Shown: piece by piece, positions 44,198 through 52,877 of the stretch
Position numbering within the stretch: the first letter of the stretch is position 1
Layout of the letters: every line of letters begins with the position of its first letter
Assembly: GCA_903884425.1 (NCBI GenBank)
Contig: CAISEP010000014.1
Location: 186,001-250,000, forward strand
From: an uncultured Caulobacterales bacterium
Lineage (GTDB): Bacteria > Pseudomonadota > Alphaproteobacteria > Caulobacterales > Caulobacteraceae
Direction: 5' to 3'
Length of the DNA: 64,000 bases
Translations under genes and position numbers: made by a program
Notes under the pieces: generated by a model
What the model saw: the letters and a program-made list of their open reading frames with translations, nothing else
Told to the model about the DNA's origin: nothing
The model's database searches: none

Positions 44198-45499
44198 TCA
44201 GGCGCGGACCTGGTGGACGACCCGTCCGTCGACCAGGGTCATCAGCACCTGTCCCTGAAGCCTGCGGCCATCAAAGGGCGAGTTCTTGGATTTCGAGATC
44301 AGCCGGTCGGCATCGATCCGCACCGGGGCGTCGATGTCGCACAGCACCAGGTCCGCCGGTGCCCCGGCTGCCAGGCGACCGGCCTGCAGGCCCAGGGTCT
44401 CCGCCGGGGCCAGGGTCACGGCGCGGATCAGGTCGATGAGGCTCGAGCGGCCCTCGTGATAGAGGCCCAGCAGGGCGGGGAGCAGGGTCTCGAGACCCAC
44501 GGCGCCTGGCAGGGCTTCGGAGAAGGGCAGGCGCTTGTCCTCGGCGGGCAGGGGGGCGTGGGCGGACACGATGATCGGCACCAGGCCGGAGGCCACGGCG
44601 TCGATCAGGGCCTGCCGGTCGCTCTCCGGACGCAGCGGCGGATCGAGCCGGTAGAAGGTGCGGTAGTCGCCGGTGTCCACCTCGTTGAAGCACAGGTGGT
44701 TGATGGAGGTGGTGGCCAGCGCCCGCACCCCCCGGCTGCGGTGGCGCTGCAGGGTCTCCAGCGCCGCCTCGGTGGTGATCTGGTCCACCAGCAGCCGACC
44801 GCCGGTCAGTTCGGTGATGGCCAGGTCCCGCTCCAGCATGATCCGCTCGGCGGCGGCAGGTGCCGCGGGCAGGCCCGCACGGGCGGCGAACTCCCCCTCC
44901 GTGGCGCAGGCCCCCTGGCTGAGCCACGGGTCGGCCGGCCGGTGGGCCACCAGGGCATCGAAGGCCTTGGCATAGGTCAGGATGCGCCGGAACGTCTTTG
45001 AATTGACGATGGAATGGTCGCCGTCGGTGAAGAAGACGGCCCCGGCCTCGCGCATCAGCCCCATCTCGGTCATGCGCTCGCCCGCGCAGTTCCTTGTGGC
45101 GGCCCCGGCGGGATAGACATGGACCAGCTCGATGTCCCGGGCCCGGCGCAGGATGAAGTCGACCATGGCCGGGTCATCCACGGCGGGATCGGTGTCCGGC
45201 TGCACGACGATGGAGGTGACGCCCCCGGCGGCGGCGGCCCGGCTGGCGGACTTCAGGGTCTCCTTCGGCTCCGCGCCGGGTTCTCCGGTCTTGACCCGGA
45301 GATCGATCAGGCCCGGTGCCAGCATGGCCCCGGCGCAGTCCACCACCCGCAGGTCGGCGGACAGGCTGTCGAAGGTCGGGCGGCGGGAGACATCGGCAAT
45401 GACTCCCTCGGCCACCACCAGGCTGCCGGGGCCGTCATAGCGGCTTTCCGGGTCGACCAGGCGGGCATTGATGAAGGCGGTGGGCTGGCTCTGGGGCAT
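44198..45499 (-). CDS. pyrC: Inactive dihydroorotase homologue (PyrC' type), partner of aspartate carbamoyltransferase
   Basis: The 433-residue protein has the class I dihydroorotase framework (GLETLLPALLGLYHEGRSSL, APADLVLCDIDAPVRID, NSPFDGRRLQGQV). The metal site DxHxHxREPG reads DLRVKTGEPG, so both metal His are lost, and the later DHAPH loop reads SAHAPL. In pseudomonads an inactive PyrC' of this type is needed to assemble active aspartate carbamoyltransferase with PyrB; the same role is inferred here because pyrB lies directly upstream. The ATG at 45499 was chosen over a GTG overlapping pyrB. A true dihydroorotase should lie elsewhere. Confidence 0.9.
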   Translation of the reverse strand: MPQSQPTAFINARLVDPESRYDGPGSLVVAEGVIADVSRRPTFDSLSADLRVVDCAGAMLAPGLIDLRVKTGEPGAEPKETLKSASRAAAAGGVTSIVVQPDTDPAVDDPAMVDFILRRARDIELVHVYPAGAATRNCAGERMTEMGLMREAGAVFFTDGDHSIVNSKTFRRILTYAKAFDALVAHRPADPWLSQGACATEGEFAARAGLPAAPAAAERIMLERDLAITELTGGRLLVDQITTEAALETLQRHRSRGVRALATTSINHLCFNEVDTGDYRTFYRLDPPLRPESDRQALIDAVASGLVPIIVSAHAPLPAEDKRLPFSEALPGAVGLETLLPALLGLYHEGRSSLIDLIRAVTLAPAETLGLQAGRLAAGAPADLVLCDIDAPVRIDADRLISKSKNSPFDGRRLQGQVLMTLVDGRVVHQVRA

Positions 45500-45500
45500 G

Positions 45501-46481
45501 TCAGTTTCCACCGTCGCCGCGGGCAGCCAGCGAGGCCAGCACGGCCATGCGCGCGGCCACCCCCATCTCCACCTGATCGCGGATCAGGCTGACGGACGGG
45601 TCGTCGGCCACGCCGCTGTCGATCTCCACCCCCCGGTTCATGGGGCCCGGATGCATGACCCGGACATGGGGGCGGGCGAGGGCGAGCTTCTCCGCGTCGA
45701 GGCCGTAGAAGCGGAAATATTCCCGGGTGGAGGGGACGAAGGCCCCGTCCATCCGCTCCAGCTGCAGGCGCAGCATCATGATCACGTCCACTCCGGTCAC
45801 GCCCTCGCGCATGTCGTGGAACACCTCCGCGCCCCAGCGGTCGACACCGGCGGGCATCAGGGTCGGCGGACCCACCAGCCGCACCCGGGCACCCAGGGTC
45901 TGCAGCAGCCCCACGTTCGACCGGGCCACCCGGCTGTGCATCACATCGCCGCAGATGGCCACGGTCAGCCCCTCCACCCGGCCGAAGGCCCGGCGCAGCG
46001 TCAGGGCGTCCAGCAGGGCCTGGGTCGGGTGCTCGTGCCAGCCGTCCCCGGCATTGATCACGTTGCAGCCCACCTTGCGGGCCAGCAGCTCCGCCGCGCC
46101 GGAGGCCGAATGGCGCACCACCAGCAGGTCCGGCTTCATGGCGTTGAGGGTCATGGCCGTGTCGATCAGGGTCTCGCCCTTGGCGATGGACGAGGTCCGC
46201 GGGGCCATGTTCATGGTGTCGGCCCCCAGACGCTTGCCGGCCAGCTCGAAGCTCATCTGGGTGCGGGTGGAGTTCTCGAAGAACAGGTTGACCAGCGTCC
46301 GGCCCCGCAGGATGGATAGCTTCTTCTCGTCCTGCCGGTTCACCGCGACAAAGGCGTCGGCCAGCTCCAGCAGGCGTTCCGCGTCCGGTCGGTTCAGGAC
46401 GCCGACACTCAGGAAATGCGGGGTCGGGAACGCGAAGACGCGTTCACGGATCTGGGCTTCGAAATCGGCTGCGCTGGTCAT
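45501..46481 (-). CDS. pyrB: Aspartate carbamoyltransferase catalytic subunit
   Basis: The 326-residue enzyme catalyses the committed step of pyrimidine synthesis. It contains the carbamoyl phosphate motif [20 protein letters not shown], the [13 protein letters not shown] loop and the aspartate loop [20 protein letters not shown]. It is followed by the inactive dihydroorotase gene after one base. There is no pyrI regulatory subunit gene, consistent with the PyrB-PyrC' class. Confidence 0.96.
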   Translation of the reverse strand: MTSAADFEAQIRERVFAFPTPHFLSVGVLNRPDAERLLELADAFVAVNRQDEKKLSILRGRTLVNLFFENSTRTQMSFELAGKRLGADTMNMAPRTSSIAKGETLIDTAMTLNAMKPDLLVVRHSASGAAELLARKVGCNVINAGDGWHEHPTQALLDALTLRRAFGRVEGLTVAICGDVMHSRVARSNVGLLQTLGARVRLVGPPTLMPAGVDRWGAEVFHDMREGVTGVDVIMMLRLQLERMDGAFVPSTREYFRFYGLDAEKLALARPHVRVMHPGPMNRGVEIDSGVADDPSVSLIRDQVEMGVAARMAVLASLAARGDGGN

Positions 46482-46521
46482 CGAAAGTCAGGCTATAGGC
46501 GTCACCGCAGACCGGCGCAAC

Positions 46522-46989
46522 TCATCCGCCGCGCAGACGGTCCAGGGCCCCCTGCAGGATGTAGCCGGCGGCGGCGCGGTCCACCACCTCGGCCCGCTTG
46601 CCCCGGGTCATGTCCGCCTCGCCGATCAGCATCCGCTCCACCGCCGCGGTGGACAGGCGCTCGTCCCAGAAGGCGATGGGCAGGTCCCGCAGGCGCAGGA
46701 GGTTGCGGGCCAGCGCCCGGTTGGACTGGCACCGCGCCCCCTCCGTGCCGTCCATGTTCACCGGCAGGCCGATGACGATGCCCGCCGCCCCCCGGCTTTC
46801 CATCAGGGCGAACAGCTCCTCCGCCTCCTTCGTGAACTTGGAACGGCGGATCAGGGCGAGGGGGGAGGCGATGGTGAGGGAAATGTCGGACACGGCCACG
46901 CCCAGGGTCTTCTCCCCCGGATCAAGCCCCACCACCGGCGTGCGGGGGGGCAGGGCGTCGCGCAGCTGCATTATATCGACAATGGCCAT
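46522..46989 (-). CDS. ruvX: YqgF/RuvX family 16S pre-rRNA nuclease (putative Holliday junction resolvase)
   Basis: The 155-residue RNase H-fold protein has the motifs VVGLDPGEKTLGVAVSD, IVIGLPVNMDGTEG and WDERLSTAAVERMLI, containing the three acidic catalytic residues. The family processes the 5' end of 16S rRNA in E. coli and was earlier called a Holliday junction resolvase. The ATG at 46989 was chosen; one seven codons upstream and another six codons downstream are possible. It is divergent from gatC. Confidence 0.92.
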   Translation of the reverse strand: MAIVDIMQLRDALPPRTPVVGLDPGEKTLGVAVSDISLTIASPLALIRRSKFTKEAEELFALMESRGAAGIVIGLPVNMDGTEGARCQSNRALARNLLRLRDLPIAFWDERLSTAAVERMLIGEADMTRGKRAEVVDRAAAGYILQGALDRLRGG

Positions 46990-47087
46990 GCCAATCGGCG
47001 TGCCGCACATTGCGGGGCCTTGTCAAATGCCGTCTCCGGCGTCTAACCCACGCACTCGGATCACTGCCCTGGAATCTGGAGGCCCTG

Positions 47088-47375
47088 ATGGCCATCGACG
47101 TCGCCACCGTGCGCAAGGTCGCCAAGCTCGCGAGGATCGCCGAGCCTGAGGATCGTCTCGCGCCGCTCGCTCAGGAACTGAACGGCATCATGGCCTGGAT
47201 CGAGCAGCTGGCGGAGGTGGACACCACCGGGGTCGAGCCCATGACCTCCGCCGTGGCCCAGACCCTGCCCATGCGCGACGACGTGGTGACCGACGGGGGC
47301 AATGCGGCCCGGGTGCTGGGCAATGCCCCCCGCGCCGACCAGGGCTTCTTCGTGGTGCCGAAGGTGGTGGAATAG
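47088..47375 (+). CDS. gatC: Glutamyl-tRNA(Gln)/aspartyl-tRNA(Asn) amidotransferase subunit C
   Basis: A 95-residue protein beginning [17 protein letters not shown], with the conserved [21 protein letters not shown] and LRDD-like tail ([10 protein letters not shown]). GatC links GatA and GatB in the complex that amidates mischarged Glu-tRNA(Gln). The gatA start follows one base after its stop. Confidence 0.96.
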   Translation: MAIDVATVRKVAKLARIAEPEDRLAPLAQELNGIMAWIEQLAEVDTTGVEPMTSAVAQTLPMRDDVVTDGGNAARVLGNAPRADQGFFVVPKVVE

Positions 47376-47376
47376 C

Positions 47377-48852
47377 ATGACCGACCTGACCCGCCTGACC
47401 CTCGGCGCCGCCCTCGACGGGCTGGCGAACAAGGACTTCTCGTCCGTCGAGCTGACCTCGGCCTTCATCGCCCGCATCGAGGCGGTGAACCCGCAACTGA
47501 ACGCCTATGTGCTGACCACGCCGGAGCGTGCGCTGGAGGCCGCAAGGGCCTCCGACGCCCGCCGCGCCGCCGGGACGGCCGGACCGCTGGACGGGGCCCC
47601 CATCGGGGTGAAGGACCTGTTCTGCACCGAAGGGGTGCGGACCACCGCCGGATCGAAGATCCTCGGCAACTTCGTGCCGCCCTATGAGTCCACCGTGACC
47701 TCGCACCTGTGGCGGGACGGGGCGGTGATGCTGGGCAAGCTGAACATGGACGAGTTCGCCATGGGCTCGTCCAACGAAACCTCCGCCTTCGGGCCGGTGG
47801 TCAGCCCCTGGCGGGCCCGGGGCTCGAACCGCAGCCTGACGCCGGGCGGGTCCTCCGGCGGCTCGGCGGCAGCGGTGTCAGCGGACCTGTGCCTGGCGGC
47901 CACGGCGTCGGACACCGGCGGCTCCATCCGCCAGCCGGCCAGCTTCACCGGCACGGTGGGGATCAAGCCGACCTACGGCCTGTGCTCCCGCTTCGGCATG
48001 GTGGCCTTCGCCAGTTCCCTCGACCAGGCCGGGCCCATCACCCGGACGGTGGCGGACGCGGCCCGGATGCTGACCTCCATGGCCGGGCATGACCCGAAGG
48101 ATTCCACCAGTCTCGACCTGCCGGTGCCGGACTTCTCCCAGTTCATCGGCAAGTCGGTGAAGGGGCTGCGGATCGGGGTGCCGGAGGAGTACCGCATCGA
48201 CGGCATGCCCGAAGAGATCGCGCGCCTGTGGGACGAGGGCGTCGCCTGGCTCCGTGCCGCGGGCTGCGAGATCAAGAGCGTGCGCCTGCCGCACACCAAG
48301 TACGCCCTGCCGGCCTATTACATCATCGCGCCGGCGGAGGCGTCATCGAACCTCGCCCGCTATGACGGCATGCGTTTCGGCTATCGCGGGGAGGGCACGG
48401 CCCTCACCGACGTCTACGAGACGACCCGGGCGGAGGGCTTCGGGCCGGAGGTGAAGCGGCGGATCCTGATCGGCACCTATGTGCTGTCGGCGGGCTATTA
48501 CGACGCCTACTACCTCAAGGCCCTGAAGGTCCGGGCCCGCATCGCCGAGGACTTCGCCAAGGCCTTCGAGGAGGTGGACGCGATCCTGACCCCCACCACC
48601 CCGTCGGCGGCCTTCCCCCTGGGAGAGAAGCAGGACGATCCCGTGGCCATGTACCTGAACGACGTGTTCACGGTGACGACCAACCTGGCGGGTCTGCCGG
48701 GGCTGTCGCTTCCGGCCGGTGTCGACAGCCAGGGCCTGCCGCTGGGCCTGCAGCTGATCGGCCGGGCCCTGGACGAGGGCTCGCTGTTCGCGCTGGCCGC
48801 CACCATGGAGCAGGCCGCAGGCTTCACCGCGCGGCCGGAGCCGTGGGGGTGA
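47377..48852 (+). CDS. gatA: Glutamyl-tRNA(Gln) amidotransferase subunit A
   Basis: The 491-residue amidase subunit releases ammonia from glutamine. The amidase signature Ser-cisSer-Lys triad is visible: Lys in [12 protein letters not shown], cis-Ser and loop in [14 protein letters not shown], and the nucleophile Ser in [15 protein letters not shown]. Length is as expected. It follows gatC and is followed by an intrinsic terminator, so gatB must be transcribed separately. Confidence 0.97.
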   Translation: MTDLTRLTLGAALDGLANKDFSSVELTSAFIARIEAVNPQLNAYVLTTPERALEAARASDARRAAGTAGPLDGAPIGVKDLFCTEGVRTTAGSKILGNFVPPYESTVTSHLWRDGAVMLGKLNMDEFAMGSSNETSAFGPVVSPWRARGSNRSLTPGGSSGGSAAAVSADLCLAATASDTGGSIRQPASFTGTVGIKPTYGLCSRFGMVAFASSLDQAGPITRTVADAARMLTSMAGHDPKDSTSLDLPVPDFSQFIGKSVKGLRIGVPEEYRIDGMPEEIARLWDEGVAWLRAAGCEIKSVRLPHTKYALPAYYIIAPAEASSNLARYDGMRFGYRGEGTALTDVYETTRAEGFGPEVKRRILIGTYVLSAGYYDAYYLKALKVRARIAEDFAKAFEEVDAILTPTTPSAAFPLGEKQDDPVAMYLNDVFTVTTNLAGLPGLSLPAGVDSQGLPLGLQLIGRALDEGSLFALAATMEQAAGFTARPEPWG

Positions 48853-48903
48853 AGGCGGGCTGACGGCGGGCTGACGGCCACCGACTGCCGAAATCGGGCA
48901 TGA

Positions 48904-48935
48904 AAAAACCCCGTCCTGTCGCCAGGGCGGGGTTT
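48904..48935 (+). terminator. Intrinsic terminator after gatA
   Basis: AAACCCCGTCCTG (48906-48918) and CAGGGCGGGGTTT (48923-48935) form a nearly perfect 13-base stem with a TCGC tetraloop, preceded by an A run and followed by T. On the minus strand it also ends with a T run, so it can serve the small convergent exported gene. Confidence 0.9.
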
Positions 48936-48965
48936 CTGCATTCAGCCTGGGCTGGAAGGTCCGGC

Positions 48966-49286
48966 TCAGCCCTTGACGGCGGCCAGGGCGGCGTCCAGCG
49001 CCTTCAGGGTGTCGTCGGTGATCTTGCCTTCCGAATAGGGGGCGAGGGCGCGGGGGCTCAGACCCTTGAAGGCTTCGTACTGCGGATGCTTGGTCAGGTC
49101 GGCACCGACGACCTTGTCCAGCGCGGCCTTGGCAGCCGGATTGGCGGCCAGGGTCTCGATCGGGGTGTCGGCCGAGAACTTGGCAGCGGCCGCAGCGGTC
49201 GCAGGCGCGGTCTGGGCACCGGCCACCGACACGGTGGCGAGGCTGAGTGCGGCGCCGACAAAGGCGGCCTTGAAGAATTTGGACAT
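48966..49286 (-). CDS. Small exported protein of unknown function
   Basis: The 106-residue protein has a signal peptide (FVGAALSLATVSVAGAQ) followed by an Ala-rich linker and a mature domain of about 65 residues (FSADTPIETLAANPAAKAAL, then HPQYEAFKGLSPRALAPYSE). Related short periplasmic proteins occur in other Caulobacterales, as far as I can recall, but I know no function. It stands on the opposite strand between gatA and gatB. Confidence 0.8.
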   Translation of the reverse strand: MSKFFKAAFVGAALSLATVSVAGAQTAPATAAAAAKFSADTPIETLAANPAAKAALDKVVGADLTKHPQYEAFKGLSPRALAPYSEGKITDDTLKALDAALAAVKG

Positions 49287-49466
49287 AGGGGTTCCCTCAG
49301 GAGTGGAGTTGCTCTTCTGCGCCGTGATTGAAGCGGGTTTTTGGCAAACTCACAAGCGCGGCGTGGTCCCGAGGTTGCCTCGTTCCCATATGATGCGTAA
49401 CGACAACACAGGACTTGCGGGCCGCCGCCGCGAGTCCCACCGATTTGTTTCCACCAGGACTGACCC

Positions 49467-50942
49467 ATGACAGACCGCGCCCCCTACCGCATCACCGGCC
49501 GCACCGGCGAGTGGGAACTTGTCCTCGGCCTCGAGGTCCACGCCCAGGTCGCCTCGCATGCCAAGCTGTTCTCCGGCGCGGGCGTGGGCTTTGGCGCGGC
49601 CCCGAACCAGCAGGTCAGTCTGGTGGATGCGGGCTTTCCGGGCATGCTGCCGGTGATCAACCGCTTCTGCGTGGAGCAGGCGATCCGCACGGGCCTCGGC
49701 CTGCGGGCCAAGGTCAACCTGGTGTCCCGCTTCGACCGCAAGAACTATTTCTATCCCGACCTGCCCCAGGGCTACCAGATCAGCCAGTTCAAGGACCCGA
49801 TCATCGGCGAGGGCGTGCTGGTGGTGGAACGCAACGACGGCTCCACCTTCGAGGTGGGGATCGAGCGGCTGCACCTGGAGCAGGACGCCGGCAAGCTGCT
49901 GCACGACCAGGAGCCGAACCTCACCTATGTGGACCTGAACCGGTCCGGCGTGGCACTGATGGAGATCGTCTCCCGGCCCGACATGCGCTCGCCCGAGGAT
50001 GCAGCGGCCTATGTGAAGACCCTGCGCCAGCTGGTGCGCTATCTGGGCACCTGCGACGGGGACATGGAGAAGGGCAACCTCCGCGCCGACGTGAACGTGT
50101 CCGTCCGCAAGCCCGGCGACCCGCTGGGCACCCGGTGCGAGATCAAGAACGTCAACTCCATGCGCTACATCCAGCAGGCCATTGTCTACGAGGCCCGCCG
50201 CCAGGTGGAGATCCTCGAGGACGGGGGCGTGATCCATCAGGAGACCCGCCTGTTCGATGCCGGCAAGGGCGAGACCCGCTCCATGCGGTCGAAGGAGGAC
50301 GCCCACGACTATCGCTACTTCCCCGACCCGGACCTGCTGCCCCTGGTGCTGGACGCGGCCTGGGTGAAGGAGATCGAGGCCACCCTGCCGGAGCTGCCGG
50401 ACGCCAAGCGCGCGCGGCTGTCGTCGCAGTACGGCCTGTCGGCCTATGACGCCGGGGTGCTGGCCAGCGATGCCGAGCGGGCCGCCTATTTCGAGGCCGC
50501 GGCCGCGGGCCGGGATGCCAAGCTGGTCGCCAACTTCGTGACCAACGAGCTTCTCTCCCACCTGTCCAAGGACGGGCTGGAGTTCGACCAGAGCCCGATC
50601 CCCGCATCGGATATCGCGAGCCTCGTGGAGCTGATCGAGACCGATGTGATCTCGTCCAAGATCGCCAAGGAGGTGTTCGAGCGCATGTGGGCCGGGGAGG
50701 GGGCACCGGCGGCCATCGTCGAGGCCCAGGGCCTGCGTCAGGTCACAGACACCGGGGCCATCGAGGCCGCGATCGATGCCATCATCGCTGCCAATCCCGA
50801 CAAGGCCGCGGCCGTGAAGGAAAAGCCCCAGGCGCTTGGCTGGTTCGTCGGCCAGGTGATGAAGGCGACGGGGGGCAAGGCCAACCCCGCCGCCGTCAAC
50901 GAAATCCTGCGGTCGCGCCTGGGCGTCTCCGATCCGGTCTAA
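49467..50942 (+). CDS. gatB: Aspartyl/glutamyl-tRNA amidotransferase subunit B
   Basis: The 491-residue subunit binds tRNA and carries the kinase-like catalytic cradle. Conserved segments are [55 protein letters not shown] and [20 protein letters not shown], plus the C-terminal YqeY-like tail ([20 protein letters not shown]). Together with gatCA it supplies Gln-tRNA(Gln), and possibly Asn-tRNA(Asn), by transamidation. It has its own promoter region of about 180 bp. Confidence 0.97.
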   Translation: MTDRAPYRITGRTGEWELVLGLEVHAQVASHAKLFSGAGVGFGAAPNQQVSLVDAGFPGMLPVINRFCVEQAIRTGLGLRAKVNLVSRFDRKNYFYPDLPQGYQISQFKDPIIGEGVLVVERNDGSTFEVGIERLHLEQDAGKLLHDQEPNLTYVDLNRSGVALMEIVSRPDMRSPEDAAAYVKTLRQLVRYLGTCDGDMEKGNLRADVNVSVRKPGDPLGTRCEIKNVNSMRYIQQAIVYEARRQVEILEDGGVIHQETRLFDAGKGETRSMRSKEDAHDYRYFPDPDLLPLVLDAAWVKEIEATLPELPDAKRARLSSQYGLSAYDAGVLASDAERAAYFEAAAAGRDAKLVANFVTNELLSHLSKDGLEFDQSPIPASDIASLVELIETDVISSKIAKEVFERMWAGEGAPAAIVEAQGLRQVTDTGAIEAAIDAIIAANPDKAAAVKEKPQALGWFVGQVMKATGGKANPAAVNEILRSRLGVSDPV

Positions 50943-50993
50943 CGCCGGACGGCGGGCGCGGCCGGGCGACGGTCGTGTCCGCGCCCAGTGCGG

Positions 50994-51689
50994 CTACCAG
51001 TAGAAGACGCCGTAGATCACGTCCTCGACCTCGCCGGTGTAGACGTTCACCAGCAGGGCATCCGGCCCGTACCGGACCCAGCGACAGCCATAGGGTGCCG
51101 GCGGCAGGTCGTAGGCATAGGCGTCGAGGAAGTAGTACGAGGTCAGGAACAGGAACGGCAGGCGCTCGCCGATCCGCCAGGAGCGGTATCCCCAGCCGCC
51201 GGGATAGCGGAACGGGGCGACCCGGAAGCCCGGATGCACTTCCCCGCGATAGCGCCATTCATGACGGTCCGCACCGGCGCGGTCCGCGCGCGGGTCGCGG
51301 CCCCAGGTCCGTCCGGTGTCGCGGGCGGAGGGGGCGGGGCGGCCATAGGCGGCGGAGGGCCCGCCCTCCCGGGGCTGACCGCCCGTCGGCGGGGCACGAT
51401 AGGAGCCCGGAGCGGTCCCCTGCCAGGATGACGGGCGCTGGGCCTCGTAGGTGCCGCGGGACGGGGGCGGGGCGGTGGACGGGACTGGGGCCGGGGCGCG
51501 GTAGGTCGGCGGCGCGGTCCGCTGGGCCGGTGCCGGGGCCCGGGCCTGAGGGGCCTCCGCCGCCCGCGGGCCCTCACGGCCCCCGCGCTCATGCTCGCGA
51601 TCCTGGGCAGAGGCCGCGCCGGCGAGGAGCAGCGAGCCGGCGGCCATGGCCGAGAGGGTGGCCGAGCAGTGTCTGCGTATGCGGGTCAT
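50994..51689 (-). CDS. RcnB family periplasmic protein
   Basis: The 231-residue protein has a signal peptide (AAGSLLLAGAASAQ), a long Arg/Pro/Gly/Ala-rich disordered region (about 30-150) and a C-terminal RcnB-like domain (SWRIGERLPFLFLTSYYFLD, then LPPAPYGCRWVRYGPDALLV and VIYGVFYW). RcnB in E. coli modulates nickel/cobalt efflux; most homologues have no known metal link. The disordered middle is much longer than in E. coli RcnB. Confidence 0.85.
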   Translation of the reverse strand: MTRIRRHCSATLSAMAAGSLLLAGAASAQDREHERGGREGPRAAEAPQARAPAPAQRTAPPTYRAPAPVPSTAPPPSRGTYEAQRPSSWQGTAPGSYRAPPTGGQPREGGPSAAYGRPAPSARDTGRTWGRDPRADRAGADRHEWRYRGEVHPGFRVAPFRYPGGWGYRSWRIGERLPFLFLTSYYFLDAYAYDLPPAPYGCRWVRYGPDALLVNVYTGEVEDVIYGVFYW

Positions 51690-52028
51690 GACGGCTCTCC
51701 AGCACAGGGGCGGCAGCGGGCCGCCGTGTCACATGGTGTTATCCATGATCCACCCCGCATGAACCGCGGCTGAACGGGTTCTGTCCAGTGGGGGCCGCGC
51801 GCGGCGGGTGAATCAAGTCTTACGCTCCAGAATGACCTTATCCGTTCATTAGCAATGGTTTCCGATAATAAAACAGCGTCAAGCCAAGTAATGAATGATT
51901 AGTGGATTCGATTTTTTCAAATAAATTTCGTCGTTAACTCTAAATTCAATCGCGCAAGTCTTTTCTTGTATTGCGGTCTCCGAGATGACCGCCCGCACGC
52001 CGAATGCGTGGGGATCAGGAGGGCAAAA
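51690..52028. other. 339-bp intergenic region with an AT-rich core
   Basis: The left 130 bp are GC-rich with small hairpins (GAACC...GGTTC at about 51759-51779). From about 51830 to 51975 the sequence drops far below the surrounding GC content, with several A/T runs and ATT/TAA repeats. A CtrA-like TTAA-N7-TTCA lies at 51934-51948. No ORF with coding character is seen. It likely carries the promoter of the Sel1-like gene. Confidence 0.6.
51934..51948 (+). promoter_or_regulatory. CtrA-like box upstream of the Sel1-like gene
   Basis: TTAA (51934-51937), seven bases, TTCA (51945-51948): seven of eight matches to TTAA-N7-TTAA, about 80 bp before the start at 52029. AT-richness here makes a chance match more likely than for the divK site. 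Confidence 0.3.
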
Positions 52029-52313
52029 ATGCATACCGATTTCGCGAACATGTCTGAAGCTTCGTCCCTGCCGCTGCCGGGCGTGGACTCCACCGGCGAG
52101 GAACTCTGCCGGATCGGCCTGCTGTATTCGACGGGCCATGGGGGCGCACCGCTGGACCTGGTATCCGCACACATGATGTTCAACCTGGCCGCCATGCGCG
52201 GGTCCGAGGACGCCAAGCGCTATCGTCGCGAACTGAGCGCCGAGATGGACCGGGACATGGTCGCCGAGGCCCAGCGCGCCGCCCGCCAGTGGCTGCAGCA
52301 ATACGCGGCCTGA
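52029..52313 (+). CDS. Small Sel1-repeat-like protein
   Basis: A 94-residue protein with one Sel1-type helical pair (CRIGLLYSTGHGGAPLDLVS, then AHMMFNLAAMRGSEDAKRYR), followed by a helix (MVAEAQRAARQWLQQY). The Sel1 pattern normally repeats; here only about one and a half units occur. It is cytoplasmic, possibly a protein-protein adaptor. AGGAGG at ideal spacing before the ATG suggests strong translation. Confidence 0.8.
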   Translation: MHTDFANMSEASSLPLPGVDSTGEELCRIGLLYSTGHGGAPLDLVSAHMMFNLAAMRGSEDAKRYRRELSAEMDRDMVAEAQRAARQWLQQYAA

Positions 52314-52371
52314 GCCCTCGACGCCCCGGCAGAGCCTGTCCTAGGCTCCGGCGTGTTGCAGGAGCTCTGCC

Positions 52372-52839
52372 ATGACCGATTCGTCCGAGGGGCTGCGTCT
52401 CGACGCCTATCTGCCCTACCGGCTCAGCGTGGCCTCCAACGAGGTGTCCCGGCTGATCGCCCGGGCCTATGAGGACCGCTTCGGCCTGTCCGTTCCCCAG
52501 TGGCGGTTGATCTGCATCCTGGCGGAGGACGGCCCCTCCACCCCCCAGTCGGTGGTGGCGCGCACGGCCACCGACAAGGTGATCATCAGCCGCGCAGCCC
52601 AGGCTCTGACCGCCCGGCGGCTGATCCAGCGCACACCCAATGCCGCCGACGGCCGCTCCCATCACCTCGAACTCACCGAGACCGGGCGCCGGCTGCACGC
52701 CGAGGTGACCCCCCTGGCCCTCAAGTACGAGCAGGAGGTCATTGTCGGTCTGTCCGAGGCCGAGGTGGAAGGCCTCCAGCGCCTCCTTCGCCGGATCGAG
52801 CAGACCGCCGCGCGCCTTGCCGCCGATAGTTTCAAATGA
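52372..52839 (+). CDS. MarR family transcriptional regulator
   Basis: The 155-residue winged-helix regulator has a MarR layout: dimerisation helix, VPQWRLICILAEDGPSTPQS, the recognition helix VARTATDKVIISRAAQALTA and the wing NAADGRSHHLELTETGRRL. It is immediately upstream of hppD-hmgA on the same strand, and a palindrome overlaps its 3' end. It is therefore a likely regulator of tyrosine/homogentisate catabolism. Confidence 0.9.
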   Translation: MTDSSEGLRLDAYLPYRLSVASNEVSRLIARAYEDRFGLSVPQWRLICILAEDGPSTPQSVVARTATDKVIISRAAQALTARRLIQRTPNAADGRSHHLELTETGRRLHAEVTPLALKYEQEVIVGLSEAEVEGLQRLLRRIEQTAARLAADSFK

Positions 52840-52843
52840 TACT
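52828..52843 (+). promoter_or_regulatory. Candidate operator upstream of hppD
   Basis: AGTTTCAAATGATACT is a 16-base imperfect palindrome (AGTnTCAnnTGAnACT, six of eight pairs symmetric). It overlaps the stop of the MarR gene, 35 bp before the hppD start. Size and position suit a MarR dimer. Which protein binds it is inferred. Confidence 0.5.
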
Positions 52844-52877
52844 TTAACCGCGTCGCTATCCAGCATCGGAGGACGTC

